The position numbers were made by a program, and so were the translations under genes. A stretch of DNA of 64,000 nt, from contig JAEWLS010000030.1 of assembly GCA_023457435.1 (NCBI GenBank), forward strand, positions 1 through 64,000, written 5' to 3'. Below the pieces are notes generated by a model that worked only from the letters and a program-made list of their open reading frames with translations, ran no database searches and was not told where the DNA came from. Origin of the DNA: Pseudomonadota bacterium (GTDB taxonomy: Bacteria; Pseudomonadota; Alphaproteobacteria; Rhizobiales; Rhizobiaceae). Shown here in pieces: positions 7,949 through 17,030 of this stretch (its first letter is position 1; each line of letters opens with the position of its first letter).

Positions 7949-9016
7949 ATGCGTACTCTTCGTATCGCGCTCGGCGCGGTGGCGCTCGGCGCCATGATGT
8001 TCGCCGCGCCCGCCTGGGCGCAGTCCAAAGGCACCGTCGGCATCGCCATGCCGACCAAGTCGTCGGCCCGCTGGATTTCGGACGGAAACTCTATGGTCGA
8101 GCAGTTCAAGGCTGCCGGCTACGACACCGACCTCCAATATGCGGAGGACGACATCCCGAACCAGCTCGCCCAGGTCGAGAACATGATCACCAAGGGCGTC
8201 GATGTCCTGGTGATCGCCGCCATCGACGGCACGACGCTCTCCAACGCGCTCGCCAACGCGGCCGCAGCCAACATCAAGGTCATCGCCTATGACCGTCTGA
8301 TCCGCGACAGCGGCGACGTCGATTATTACGCCACCTTCGACAACTTCAAGGTCGGCGTGCAGCAGGCCGAGACCCTCGTCGACGGCCTCAAGGAACGCTT
8401 CGGCGACGTCAAGCCGTGGAACGTCGAGCTGTTCGGCGGCTCTCCGGACGACAACAACGCCTTCTTCTTCTACAATGGCGCGATGTCGGTCCTGCAGCCG
8501 ATGATCGACAAGGGCGAAATCGTCGTCAAGTCCGGCCAGATGGGCATGGACAAGGTCGGCACGCTGCGTTGGGACGGCGCCGTCGCCCAGGCCCGCATGG
8601 ATAACCTGCTCTCCGCCAACTACACCGACGCCCGCGTCCACGGCGTGCTTTCGCCGTATGACGGGCTGTCTATCGGCATCATTTCCTCGCTCAAGGGCGT
8701 GGGATATGGTTCCGGCGACCTGAAGATGCCGATCGTGTCCGGCCAGGACGCCGAGGTGCCGTCGGTCAAGGCGATCCTGCGCGGCGACCAGTATTCGACC
8801 ATCTTCAAGGACACGCGCGAGCTCGCCCGCGTCACGGTCGGCATGGTCAATGCGCTGCTGTCGGGCGGCCAGCCCGAGATCAACGATACCAAGACCTATG
8901 ACAACGGCGTCAAGGTCGTGCCGTCCTACCTGCTCGAGCCGGTGAAGGTCACCGCGCAGAACTGGAAGGACGTGCTGGTGGGCAGCGGCTACTACAAGGC
9001 CGAGCAGATCGAGTAG
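7949..9016 (+). CDS. chvE: Multiple sugar-binding periplasmic protein ChvE
   Basis: This 355-residue periplasmic sugar-binding protein carries a signal peptide ending AAPAWA (about residue 24) and a Peripla_BP_4 fold. Sequences such as GIAMPTKSSARWISDG and the gene order with gbpR and gguABC identify it as ChvE, which binds aldoses such as arabinose, galactose and glucose and, in Agrobacterium, also takes part in chemotaxis and virulence sensing. GGGAGG precedes the ATG. The downstream genes supply its ABC partners and the enzymes that oxidise the imported sugars. No virA/virG genes are visible here. Confidence 0.92.
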   Translation: MRTLRIALGAVALGAMMFAAPAWAQSKGTVGIAMPTKSSARWISDGNSMVEQFKAAGYDTDLQYAEDDIPNQLAQVENMITKGVDVLVIAAIDGTTLSNALANAAAANIKVIAYDRLIRDSGDVDYYATFDNFKVGVQQAETLVDGLKERFGDVKPWNVELFGGSPDDNNAFFFYNGAMSVLQPMIDKGEIVVKSGQMGMDKVGTLRWDGAVAQARMDNLLSANYTDARVHGVLSPYDGLSIGIISSLKGVGYGSGDLKMPIVSGQDAEVPSVKAILRGDQYSTIFKDTRELARVTVGMVNALLSGGQPEINDTKTYDNGVKVVPSYLLEPVKVTAQNWKDVLVGSGYYKAEQIE

Positions 9017-9033
9017 GCTCCTCCCGAGCTGAT

Positions 9034-9062
9034 CCGGGCCGGCCGCGGGGGCGCCGGCCCGG
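9034..9062 (+). promoter_or_regulatory. Intergenic hairpin between chvE and gguA
   Basis: CCGGGCCGGC (9034-9043) and GCCGGCCCGG (9053-9062) form a perfect 10-bp stem with a 9-nt loop in the 85-base gap between the binding-protein and ATPase genes. There is no T-tract. Its placement mirrors the hairpin at 5769-5792 and suggests differential expression within the operon. Confidence 0.65.
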
Positions 9063-9101
9063 ACTCGACCGTTCTATCGTTTGCAGCGTGGGGCTACGCC
9101 T

Positions 9102-10637
9102 GTGGAAACGATCCTCGAGATGCGCGGCATCACCAAGGCTTTTCCGGGCGTCAAGGCGCTCGACGATGTCAGCCTGTCGGTGAAGCGCGGCGAGATCCAC
9201 GCCCTCGTCGGCGAGAACGGCGCCGGCAAGTCGACCTTGATGAAGGTACTGTCGGGCGTCTATCCGGCCGGGCAGTACGAGGGCGAGATCCTCTTCGACG
9301 GCGCCGTCAAGGCATTCAAGGGCATCGCCGATTCCGAGAAGGACGGCATCATCATCATCCACCAGGAGCTGGCGCTGGTGCCGCTTCTGTCGATCGCCGA
9401 GAACATCTTCCTCGGCAACGAGCGCGCCGCTGGCGGCATCATCGACTGGGAAGAGACGAACCGTCGCGCCGCCGCGCTGCTGGCCCGCGTCGGCCTGCGC
9501 GAGCGCCCGGAAACCAAGGTCGCGCATCTCGGCGTCGGCAAGCAGCAGCTGGTCGAGATCGCCAAGGCGCTCGCCAAGGAAGTCCGCCTGCTGATCCTCG
9601 ACGAGCCGACGGCCTCGCTCAGCGAAGGCGACAGCGACGCCCTGCTCGAGCTCCTCAAGGAATTCCGCGCGCAGGGCATCTCCTCGATCCTGATCTCGCA
9701 CAAGCTCAACGAGATCGCCAAGGTCGCCGACACGGTCACCGTGCTGCGCGACGGCGCCGCGGTGTCGACCATCGACTGCAGCGCGGGCATGGCCGAGGAC
9801 CAGGTCATCCGCGACATGGTCGGGCGGCCGCTCGCCGACCGCTATCCGCCGCGCTCGCCGAAGATCGGCCAGACGGTGTTCGAGGTGCGCGACTGGACCG
9901 TGCGCCACCCGATCGACCGCCACCGCAAGGTCGTCGACAACGCCTCCATCACGCTGCGCGAGGGCGAGGTGCTGGGCATCGCCGGCCTCATGGGCGCCGG
10001 ACGCACGGAGCTGGCCATGAGCCTGTTCGGCCGCTCGTACGGTCACGCCGTCGCCGGCGAGGCGTTCATCCGCGGCCGCAAGGCCGACCTGTCGTCCGTG
10101 CCGAAGGCGATCGCCGCCGGCCTCGCCTACGTCACCGAGGACCGCAAGTCGCTCGGCCTCGTCCTCGACCAGACGATCCGCAACAACATCCCGCTTGCCA
10201 ATCTCGGCGCCATCGCCAGCCGCGGCGTCGTCGACCGCCACCGCGAGGGCGAGGTGGCCGAGGACTACCGCCGGAAGATCCGCATCCGGTCGTCTTCGAT
10301 CGAGCAGTCGACGGTGAACCTGTCGGGCGGCAACCAGCAGAAGGTGGTGCTGTCGAAGTGGCTGTTCGCCGAGCCCGACATCCTCATTCTCGACGAGCCG
10401 ACGCGCGGCATCGATGTCGGCGCCAAGTTCGAGATCTACACGATCATCCGCGACCTCGCCGCCGCCGGCAAATCGCTGATCGTCATCTCGTCGGAAATGC
10501 CTGAACTGCTCGGCATCACCGACCGGCTCTACGTGATGAACCGCGGCCGCATCGTCGGCGAGATGGCCACGGCCGACGCGACGCAGGAGAAGATCATGTC
10601 TGCAATCATCAGGTCGGAGGGTTCGCGCGATGGCTGA
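9102..10637 (+). CDS. gguA: Sugar ABC transporter ATPase GguA (MmsA/XylG type)
   Basis: This protein of about 511 residues has two nucleotide-binding domains. The first has Walker A GENGAGKST, the signature-like LGVGKQQLVEIAKAL and Walker B LLILDEPTASL. The second has LSGGNQQKVVL and ILILDEPTRGID. It is the ATPase of the ChvE-dependent importer. I use the GTG at 9102, which gives VETILEMRGITKAFPG, matching the family N-terminus; a TTG at 9081 or ATG at 9120 are alternatives and the ribosome-binding site is weak. It overlaps gguB by eight bases. Confidence 0.9.
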   Translation: METILEMRGITKAFPGVKALDDVSLSVKRGEIHALVGENGAGKSTLMKVLSGVYPAGQYEGEILFDGAVKAFKGIADSEKDGIIIIHQELALVPLLSIAENIFLGNERAAGGIIDWEETNRRAAALLARVGLRERPETKVAHLGVGKQQLVEIAKALAKEVRLLILDEPTASLSEGDSDALLELLKEFRAQGISSILISHKLNEIAKVADTVTVLRDGAAVSTIDCSAGMAEDQVIRDMVGRPLADRYPPRSPKIGQTVFEVRDWTVRHPIDRHRKVVDNASITLREGEVLGIAGLMGAGRTELAMSLFGRSYGHAVAGEAFIRGRKADLSSVPKAIAAGLAYVTEDRKSLGLVLDQTIRNNIPLANLGAIASRGVVDRHREGEVAEDYRRKIRIRSSSIEQSTVNLSGGNQQKVVLSKWLFAEPDILILDEPTRGIDVGAKFEIYTIIRDLAAAGKSLIVISSEMPELLGITDRLYVMNRGRIVGEMATADATQEKIMSAIIRSEGSRDG

Positions 10638-11829
10638 CACGGTGGCCACCGAGGCCGCGGGCGGCGACGGCCCGAGCGTGCTGCGCTTCCTGCGCGAGAA
10701 CCTGCGCGAGTACGGCATCCTCGTCGCGCTGATCGCCATCATGGCGTTCTTCCAGATCGCCACCGGCGGCATCCTGCTGCGGCCGGTCAACCTGACCAAC
10801 CTCGTCCTCCAGAACAGCTACATCGTCATCATGGCGGTCGGCATGCTGCTGGTGATCGTCGCCGGCCATATCGACCTGTCGGTCGGTTCGGTCTGCGGCT
10901 TCATCGGCGCGCTCGCGGCGGTGATGATCGTCCAGTGGGACATCCACTTCCTGCCTGCGTCGATCATCTGCCTCGGCGTCGGTGCCGCGATCGGCGCCGC
11001 CCAGGGATACTGGATCGCCTATCACAGGATCCCCTCCTTCATCGTGACGCTCGCCGGCATGCTGGTGTTCAAGGGGCTGGCGCTGTGGCTCCTCGCCGGC
11101 CAGTCCGTCGGTCCGTTCCCGCCGACCTTCCAGCTCATAGCCTCCGGCTTCGTGCCGGACTTCTTCGGTGTCAACAAACCCAACGTCCTGTCGATCGTCG
11201 TCGGCAGCGCGCTCGCCGTGGTGCTCGTCGCCCTGGCGATCCGCAACCGCCGCCGGCAGCAGGCGCGCGGCGCCGTCGAGGAGCCGTTCGGGCTGTTCGC
11301 CGCGAAGTACGCGATCATCTTCGTCGCGCTGGTCTACATGAGCTGGCTGATGGCGTCGTTCCGCGGCCTGCCGAACGTCTTCATCGTCATGGCGCTGCTC
11401 ATCGCCGTCTATGCGTTCATCACCAACCGCATGACGGTCGGCCGGCGCATCTACGCCATCGGCGGCAACGAGAAGGCGGCGCGGCTATCCGGCGTACGCA
11501 CCGAGCGCCTGGTGTTCCTCACCTTCGTCAACATGGGCATGCTGGCGGGCCTTGCCGGCCTGATCTTCGCGGCGCGCCTCAACACCGCCACGCCGAAGGC
11601 GGGCCTCGGCTTCGAGCTCGACGTGATTGCCGCGGTGTTCATCGGCGGCGCCTCGATGGCCGGCGGCGTCGGCACCGTGGTCGGCGCCGTCATCGGCGCC
11701 TTCATCATGGGCGTGATGAACAACGGCATGTCGATCCTCGGCATCGGCATCGACTACCAGCAGGTCATCAAGGGGCTGGTTCTGCTCGCCGCCGTCATCT
11801 TCGACGTCTACAACAAGAACAGGGTCTGA
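10630..11829 (+). CDS. gguB: Sugar ABC transporter permease GguB
   Basis: This 399-residue permease of the XylH/GguB type is longer than RbsC permeases and contains the family motif GHIDLSVGSVCGFIG near residues 78-92. It is strongly hydrophobic with roughly ten to twelve membrane segments. Its start overlaps the end of gguA. It forms the membrane channel for sugars delivered by ChvE. The start ATG is at 10630. Confidence 0.92.
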   Translation: MADTVATEAAGGDGPSVLRFLRENLREYGILVALIAIMAFFQIATGGILLRPVNLTNLVLQNSYIVIMAVGMLLVIVAGHIDLSVGSVCGFIGALAAVMIVQWDIHFLPASIICLGVGAAIGAAQGYWIAYHRIPSFIVTLAGMLVFKGLALWLLAGQSVGPFPPTFQLIASGFVPDFFGVNKPNVLSIVVGSALAVVLVALAIRNRRRQQARGAVEEPFGLFAAKYAIIFVALVYMSWLMASFRGLPNVFIVMALLIAVYAFITNRMTVGRRIYAIGGNEKAARLSGVRTERLVFLTFVNMGMLAGLAGLIFAARLNTATPKAGLGFELDVIAAVFIGGASMAGGVGTVVGAVIGAFIMGVMNNGMSILGIGIDYQQVIKGLVLLAAVIFDVYNKNRV

Positions 11830-11835
11830 TCCGTC

Positions 11836-12843
11836 ATGCTGCTTTCGCAGATTTCCAACGCGGACGGGTCGATCACGGTGGTCGCCCGCGAAGGCAAGGA
11901 GGCCTATGCCGTGCGCGGCGCGCGCAGCGTCTACGACCTGGCGCTCGCGTGCATACGGTCTGGCAAGGCGGATCTCGCCGCGCACGTGTCGGCGCAGGGC
12001 CTCGGGCCGGCGATGGATCTGGAGCGCGCCTATGAGGACGGGCGGGTGCTGGCGCCGATCACCCATCCCGATCCCGCGCATCTACACCTGACGGGCACCG
12101 GGCTCACCCATCTCGGCTCGGCGGCGACCCGCGATGCCATGCACCAGAAACAGTCGGCCGACGCGGAAGCCAAGCTCACCGATTCGATGCGCATGTTCCG
12201 CATGGGCGTCGAGGGCGGCAAGCCGGCCAATGGCGCCCCTGGCGTGCAGCCGGAGTGGTTCTACAAGGGCAATGGCCACACGCTTGCCGCACCCGGCGGC
12301 GCGCTTCGCTCGCCTGCCTTCGCCGACGATGCCGGCGAGGAGCCCGAGATTGCAGGCATCTACGTCATCGGCGACGACGGCACGCCGTTCCGCCTCGGCT
12401 TCGCGCTGTCCAATGAATTCTCCGACCACGTCATGGAGCGGGTGAACTACCTCTACCTCGCCCATTCCAAGCTACGGCCGGCGTCGTTAGGGCCGGAGAT
12501 CCGCATCGGCGCGGCACCCGACGACATACGCGGCACGTCGCGCATCCTCCGTGCCGGCAAGGTGATCTTCGAGAAGCCGTTCCTTTCGGGCGAGGCGAAC
12601 ATGTCGCACTCCCTCGCCAACCTCGAACATCACCACTTCAAGTATGGTGTGTTCCGTCAGCCCGGCGACGTGCACGTCCACATGTTCGGCACCGCGACGC
12701 TGTCCTTCGCCGACGGCGTGCGCACCGAGGCAGGCGACGTCTTCGAGATCGAGGCGCCGCAGTTCGGGCTGCCGCTGCGCAACACGCTCGAGATCGAACC
12801 GGCGCAACGCCAGCCGGCGCGCGTCACGGTTCGGGCGCTCTGA
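11836..12843 (+). CDS. gguC: GguC / AraD1 family protein, FAH superfamily
   Basis: This 335-residue protein is recognised as the third ggu gene (AraD1/GguC family), related to fumarylacetoacetate hydrolase enzymes that act on 2-keto acids. It begins six bases after gguB. Family members in oxidative pentose clusters are thought to act on 2-keto-3-deoxy-L-arabonate. In this operon it sits between transporter and sugar-acid dehydratase, and no DHDPS-type AraD is present, so it is the best candidate for the keto-deoxy-acid dehydratase step. That role is inference. Confidence 0.82.
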   Translation: MLLSQISNADGSITVVAREGKEAYAVRGARSVYDLALACIRSGKADLAAHVSAQGLGPAMDLERAYEDGRVLAPITHPDPAHLHLTGTGLTHLGSAATRDAMHQKQSADAEAKLTDSMRMFRMGVEGGKPANGAPGVQPEWFYKGNGHTLAAPGGALRSPAFADDAGEEPEIAGIYVIGDDGTPFRLGFALSNEFSDHVMERVNYLYLAHSKLRPASLGPEIRIGAAPDDIRGTSRILRAGKVIFEKPFLSGEANMSHSLANLEHHHFKYGVFRQPGDVHVHMFGTATLSFADGVRTEAGDVFEIEAPQFGLPLRNTLEIEPAQRQPARVTVRAL

Positions 12844-12852
12844 GAGGTCGAT

Positions 12853-14595
12853 ATGGCATTCCGCAAGGCCGAGTGGCCGAGAAAGCTGCGATCCGCCGAG
12901 TGGTACGGCGGCTCGTCGCGCGACCACATCTACCACCGGTCGTGGATGAAGAATCAGGGCCTGCCCGCCGACCTGTTCGACGGGCGCCCGGTCATCGGCA
13001 TCTGCAACACCTGGTCCGAGCTCACCCCCTGCAACGCCCATCTGCGCGATCTGGCGGAGCGGGTGAAGCACGGCATCTACGAGGCCGGCGGCCTGCCGGT
13101 CGAATTCCCGGTCTTTTCGACCGGCGAGAGCTCGCTGCGTCCCACGGCGATGATGTACCGCAATCTTGCGGCGATGGACGTCGAGGAGGCGCTGCGCGCC
13201 AACCCGCTCGACGGCGTCGTGCTGCTTGCCGGCTGCGACAAGACCACGCCGGCATTGCTCATGGGCGCGGCGAGCGTCGACATCCCCGCGATCCTCGTCT
13301 CCGGCGGGCCGATGCTCAATGGCTGGTTCCGCGGCAACCGAGTCGGCTCGGGCACCGCGCTCTGGCAGATGTCCGAGGACATCAAGGCCGGCAAGATGAC
13401 GCGCGAGGACTTCCTCGACGCCGAACAGGCGATGTCGCGCAGCCCCGGTTCGTGCAACACCATGGGCACCGCGTCGACCATGGCCTCCATGGCCGAGGCG
13501 CTCGGCATGGCTCTCTCCGGCAACGCCGCTATTCCCGCCGTCGATTCGCGCCGCCGCGTCATGGCGCACCTGACCGGCCGCCGCATCGTCGACATGGTCA
13601 AGAACGATTTGAAGCCGTCCGACATCCTGACCCGCGAAGCCTTCGAGAATGCCATCCGCGCCAACGGCGCGATCGGCGGCTCGACCAATGCCGTCATCCA
13701 CATTCTGGCCATCGCCGGCCGCGTCGGCATAGACCTGACGCTCGACGACTGGGACCGGCTCGGCCGCGACATCCCGACGATCGTCAACCTGATGCCGTCG
13801 GGAAAGTACCTGATGGAGGAGTTTTTCTACGCCGGCGGGCTTCCGGTCGTGATCAAGCGGCTCGGCGAGGCGGGAAAGCTCAACCGCGACGCGCTGACCG
13901 TGTCGGGCGCCTCGATCTGGGACGAGGTCAAGGACGTCGTGAACTGGAACGAGGATGTGATCCTGCCGGTCGAGAACGCGCTGACGCAGCATGGCGGCGT
14001 CGCCGTGCTGAAGGGCAACCTTGCGCCAAGGGGCGCGGTGCTCAAGCCGTCGGCCGCGAGCCCGCATCTCATGAAGCATCGCGGCCGCGCCGTCGTGTTC
14101 GAGGACATCGACGACTACAAGCGCAAGATCAACGACGAGGCGCTGGATATCGACGAGCACTGCGTCATGGTCATGAAGAATTGCGGCCCTCGCGGCTATC
14201 CCGGCATGGCCGAGGTCGGCAACATGGGCCTGCCGCCCAAGGTGCTGCGCAAGGGCATAACCGACATGGTGCGCATCTCGGATGCGCGCATGTCCGGCAC
14301 CGCCTATGGCACCGTGCTCCTGCATGTCTCGCCGGAGGCGGCGATCGGCGGCCCGCTGGCTATCGTCAGGAATGGCGACATGATCGAGGTCGACGTCGCG
14401 GCGCGGCGCATTCATCTCGATGTCCCGCAATCGGAGATCGATGCGCGTCTGTCGGCGTGGACGCCGACGGTCGAGCGGCCGTCGGGCGGCTATGCGCGCA
14501 TGTTCGCCGATCACGTCGAGGGCGCCGATACCGGCGCCGATTTCGACTTCCTGAAGGGCTCGCGCGGAAAGGCGGTCGGCCGTGACAGCCACTGA
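12853..14595 (+). CDS. araC: IlvD/Edd family sugar-acid dehydratase (L-arabonate dehydratase-like)
   Basis: This 580-residue protein belongs to the IlvD/Edd iron-sulfur dehydratases. The cluster cysteines are visible in GICNTWSELTPCN, AGCDKTTP and SPGSCNTMGTASTM. Among sugar-acid dehydratases it most resembles L-arabonate dehydratase, which converts L-arabonate (and often D-galactonate or D-fuconate) to the 2-keto-3-deoxy acid. It follows gguC by nine bases and overlaps the next dehydrogenase gene by 14. The symbol follows Azospirillum usage and is not the E. coli regulator AraC. Confidence 0.87.
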   Translation: MAFRKAEWPRKLRSAEWYGGSSRDHIYHRSWMKNQGLPADLFDGRPVIGICNTWSELTPCNAHLRDLAERVKHGIYEAGGLPVEFPVFSTGESSLRPTAMMYRNLAAMDVEEALRANPLDGVVLLAGCDKTTPALLMGAASVDIPAILVSGGPMLNGWFRGNRVGSGTALWQMSEDIKAGKMTREDFLDAEQAMSRSPGSCNTMGTASTMASMAEALGMALSGNAAIPAVDSRRRVMAHLTGRRIVDMVKNDLKPSDILTREAFENAIRANGAIGGSTNAVIHILAIAGRVGIDLTLDDWDRLGRDIPTIVNLMPSGKYLMEEFFYAGGLPVVIKRLGEAGKLNRDALTVSGASIWDEVKDVVNWNEDVILPVENALTQHGGVAVLKGNLAPRGAVLKPSAASPHLMKHRGRAVVFEDIDDYKRKINDEALDIDEHCVMVMKNCGPRGYPGMAEVGNMGLPPKVLRKGITDMVRISDARMSGTAYGTVLLHVSPEAAIGGPLAIVRNGDMIEVDVAARRIHLDVPQSEIDARLSAWTPTVERPSGGYARMFADHVEGADTGADFDFLKGSRGKAVGRDSH

Positions 14596-15514
14596 CCCGA
14601 TCCGCCTTGCGATCGTCGGCGTCGGCAAGATCGCGCGCGATCAGCATCTGCCGTCCATCGCCGGCAACAAGGACATCGAGCTGGCCGCCACCGTCAGCGG
14701 CAGCGGCGGCATCGACGGCGTCGAGAATTTCGGCTCGATCGCCGAGCTTCTGGCAAAGCGCCCGGACATCTCGGCCGTGTCGCTGTGCCAGCCGCCGCAG
14801 GCGCGCTACGAGGCCGCTGCGGAGGCGCTTGCCGCCCGCCGACACGTCATACTCGAGAAGCCTCCGGGCGCCACCGTCAGCGAGGTGCAGGCGCTTGAGC
14901 GGCTGGCCGCGGCGAATGGCGTCACGCTCTTCGCCACCTGGCATTCGCGCTTCGCCGCGGCGGTGGAGCCGGCGCGGCAGTGGCTCGCGGCGCGCCGCGT
15001 GCTTCGCGCCGTGGTGACCTGGAAGGAAGACGTGCGGCGCTGGCATCCCGGCCAGGCATGGATCTGGGAGCCGGGCGGCCTCGGGGTGTTCGATCCGGGC
15101 ATCAACGCGCTGTCGATCGTGACCGCGATCCTTCCGAACCCGGTCCATCTCGTCTCCTCCGTTCTCGACTTTCCCGAGAACCGCGCCGCGCCGATCGCGG
15201 CGGAGCTCGAATTCGCCGGCGACGGCTCGACGGTGTCGGCGACGTTCGACTGGCGCCAGACCGGACCGCAGACCTGGGACATCGTTATCGAGACGGATGA
15301 CGGCACGCTGAAACTCTCGAAGGGCGGCGCGGTCATGAGCATCGACGGAGTCTCGGTGGTCGTCGACCAGGACCGCGAATATGCCGGCATCTACCGCAGC
15401 TTCGCGCGGCTCGTGCGCGCGCGTCGCAGCGACGTCGACCTGTCGCCGCTGGTCCATGTCGCCGACGCGTTCATGCTCGGCCGCCGCCGCATCGTCGAAC
15501 CGTTCGAGGACTGA
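14582..15514 (+). CDS. Gfo/Idh/MocA sugar 1-dehydrogenase (L-arabinose/D-galactose type)
   Basis: This 310-residue oxidoreductase has an N-terminal Rossmann fold with VGVGKIARDQHLPSI and the Gfo/Idh signature EKPPGATVSEVQ. Length and sequence fit the L-arabinose/D-galactose 1-dehydrogenase group, which oxidises the aldose at C1 to the aldonolactone. It starts at a GTG (14582) inside the dehydratase gene and ends one base before the next ATG, so it is translationally coupled. It would perform the first step of the pathway encoded here. Preference for arabinose versus galactose cannot be decided by eye. Confidence 0.82.
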   Translation: MTATDPIRLAIVGVGKIARDQHLPSIAGNKDIELAATVSGSGGIDGVENFGSIAELLAKRPDISAVSLCQPPQARYEAAAEALAARRHVILEKPPGATVSEVQALERLAAANGVTLFATWHSRFAAAVEPARQWLAARRVLRAVVTWKEDVRRWHPGQAWIWEPGGLGVFDPGINALSIVTAILPNPVHLVSSVLDFPENRAAPIAAELEFAGDGSTVSATFDWRQTGPQTWDIVIETDDGTLKLSKGGAVMSIDGVSVVVDQDREYAGIYRSFARLVRARRSDVDLSPLVHVADAFMLGRRRIVEPFED

Positions 15515-15515
15515 G

Positions 15516-17030
15516 ATGAGTACATACGAGCCGCACGGCCGGCATCTGATTGCCGGCGAATGGGTCTCCGGCGGCAAGACCTTCACGTCCGACCCGGCCA
15601 TCGGTGGGCCATCGCATTACGGCGCGGGCGGTGCGGCCGAGATAGACCGCGCCGTGCGCGCCGCAGAAGAAGCATTCGCCACCTACGGCTGGTCGTCGCG
15701 CGAGGCGCGCGCCGCGCTTCTCGAGGCCATAGCGGACGCGATCGAGGCCCGTGGCGCGTCGATCACCGACATCGGTTCGCGCGAGACCGGCCTGCCGGCG
15801 GCGCGCCTCGAAGGCGAGCGCGCGCGGACGACGGGGCAGCTTCGCCTGTTCGCCAGCCATATCCGCGACGGCGCCTATCTCGACCGCCGCCGTGACGCGG
15901 CCATGCCTGACCGCAAGCCCGCGCCGCGCCCAGAGATTCGGCTGATGCAGCGCCCGCTGGGGCCAGTCGGCGTCTTCGGCGCGTCCAACTTCCCCTTGGC
16001 GTTCTCGACTGCGGGAGGCGACACCGCCTCGGCCCTTGCGGCCGGCTGTCCTGTGGTGGTCAAGGGCCACTCCGGACATCCCGGCACCGGCGAGGTCGTC
16101 GCCGACGCCATCCTCGACGCGATCCGCAGCACCGGGCAGCATCCGGGTGTGTTCTCGCTGGTGCAGTCGAACGACCGCGCCGCCGGCGAGGCGCTGGTCA
16201 GGCATCCGCTGATCAAGGCCGTCGGCTTCACCGGCTCCCTGCGTGGCGGGCGGGCGCTGTTCGACCTCGCCTCGCAGCGGCCCGAACCGATCCCGTTCTA
16301 CGGCGAGCTCGGATCGGTCAACCCGGTCTTCCTGCTGCCCCGGGCGGCTGAAGCGCGCTCGGCCGAGATCGGCGCCGGCTGGGCCGCGTCGCTGTCGCTC
16401 GGCGTCGGCCAGTTCTGTACAAACCCCGGCATCGTCATCCTTCCGGAAGCCGCCGGAGACGCGTTCGAACGCGCGGCGGCTACGGCGCTGATGAATGTCG
16501 CGGCCGCCCCGATGCTCACCGCGGGAATAGCGGAAGCGTTCCAGAAGGGCTCGGCGCGGGTCGCGGCTGCGCAATCCGTTTCGACGCTGGCGCAAGGCGC
16601 GTGCGCGGCGCGCAACGCCGCGCCGGCGCTCTACGCGCTCAGCGGCGACGCCTTCCTGGCCCAGCCGGAGCTTGCCGAAGAGGTGTTCGGTCCGCTCGGC
16701 GTGCTGGTGAAGGCGCGCGACGACGCCCAGATGCTTCAGATCGCCGAAGGTCTGCACGGCCAGCTGACGACGACGCTGCAGATGGACGCCGGCGACACGC
16801 CGCTGGCACGGCGGCTGCTGCCGATCCTCGAGCGCAAGGCCGGCCGCATATTGGTCAACGGATTCCCCACCGGGGTCGAGGTCGTCGATTCGATGATGCA
16901 TGGCGGTCCGTATCCGGCGAGCACCAGCGCTTCGTCGACTTCGGTCGGCACGCTGGCGATCAGGCGCTTCCTGCGGCCGGTCGCCTACCAGAACATGCCG
17001 GAAGACCTGCTGCCGCCGGACCTGCGCTGA
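15516..17030 (+). CDS. Alpha-ketoglutarate semialdehyde dehydrogenase-like ALDH
   Basis: This 504-residue aldehyde dehydrogenase carries the catalytic cysteine in VGQFCTNPG and the conserved glutamate region FYGELGSVNP. It is of the NADP-dependent 2,5-dioxopentanoate dehydrogenase type, which makes 2-oxoglutarate from alpha-ketoglutarate semialdehyde, the last step of the oxidative L-arabinose pathway. The ATG at 15516 is two bases after the previous stop and the end overlaps dgoK by one base (TGATG). Context strongly supports the proposed reaction. Confidence 0.87.
   Translation: MSTYEPHGRHLIAGEWVSGGKTFTSDPAIGGPSHYGAGGAAEIDRAVRAAEEAFATYGWSSREARAALLEAIADAIEARGASITDIGSRETGLPAARLEGERARTTGQLRLFASHIRDGAYLDRRRDAAMPDRKPAPRPEIRLMQRPLGPVGVFGASNFPLAFSTAGGDTASALAAGCPVVVKGHSGHPGTGEVVADAILDAIRSTGQHPGVFSLVQSNDRAAGEALVRHPLIKAVGFTGSLRGGRALFDLASQRPEPIPFYGELGSVNPVFLLPRAAEARSAEIGAGWAASLSLGVGQFCTNPGIVILPEAAGDAFERAAATALMNVAAAPMLTAGIAEAFQKGSARVAAAQSVSTLAQGACAARNAAPALYALSGDAFLAQPELAEEVFGPLGVLVKARDDAQMLQIAEGLHGQLTTTLQMDAGDTPLARRLLPILERKAGRILVNGFPTGVEVVDSMMHGGPYPASTSASSTSVGTLAIRRFLRPVAYQNMPEDLLPPDLR

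Noticed and set aside
8949..10799. A 616-residue minus-strand frame opposite gguA
   Set aside because: It is antisense to a clear ATPase with all nucleotide-binding motifs; the frame is typical of high-GC third-position bias.
12487..14628. A 713-residue minus-strand frame opposite gguC and the dehydratase
   Set aside because: It has low-complexity His/Arg/Asp text, no signature motif, and full overlap with well-supported plus-strand genes.
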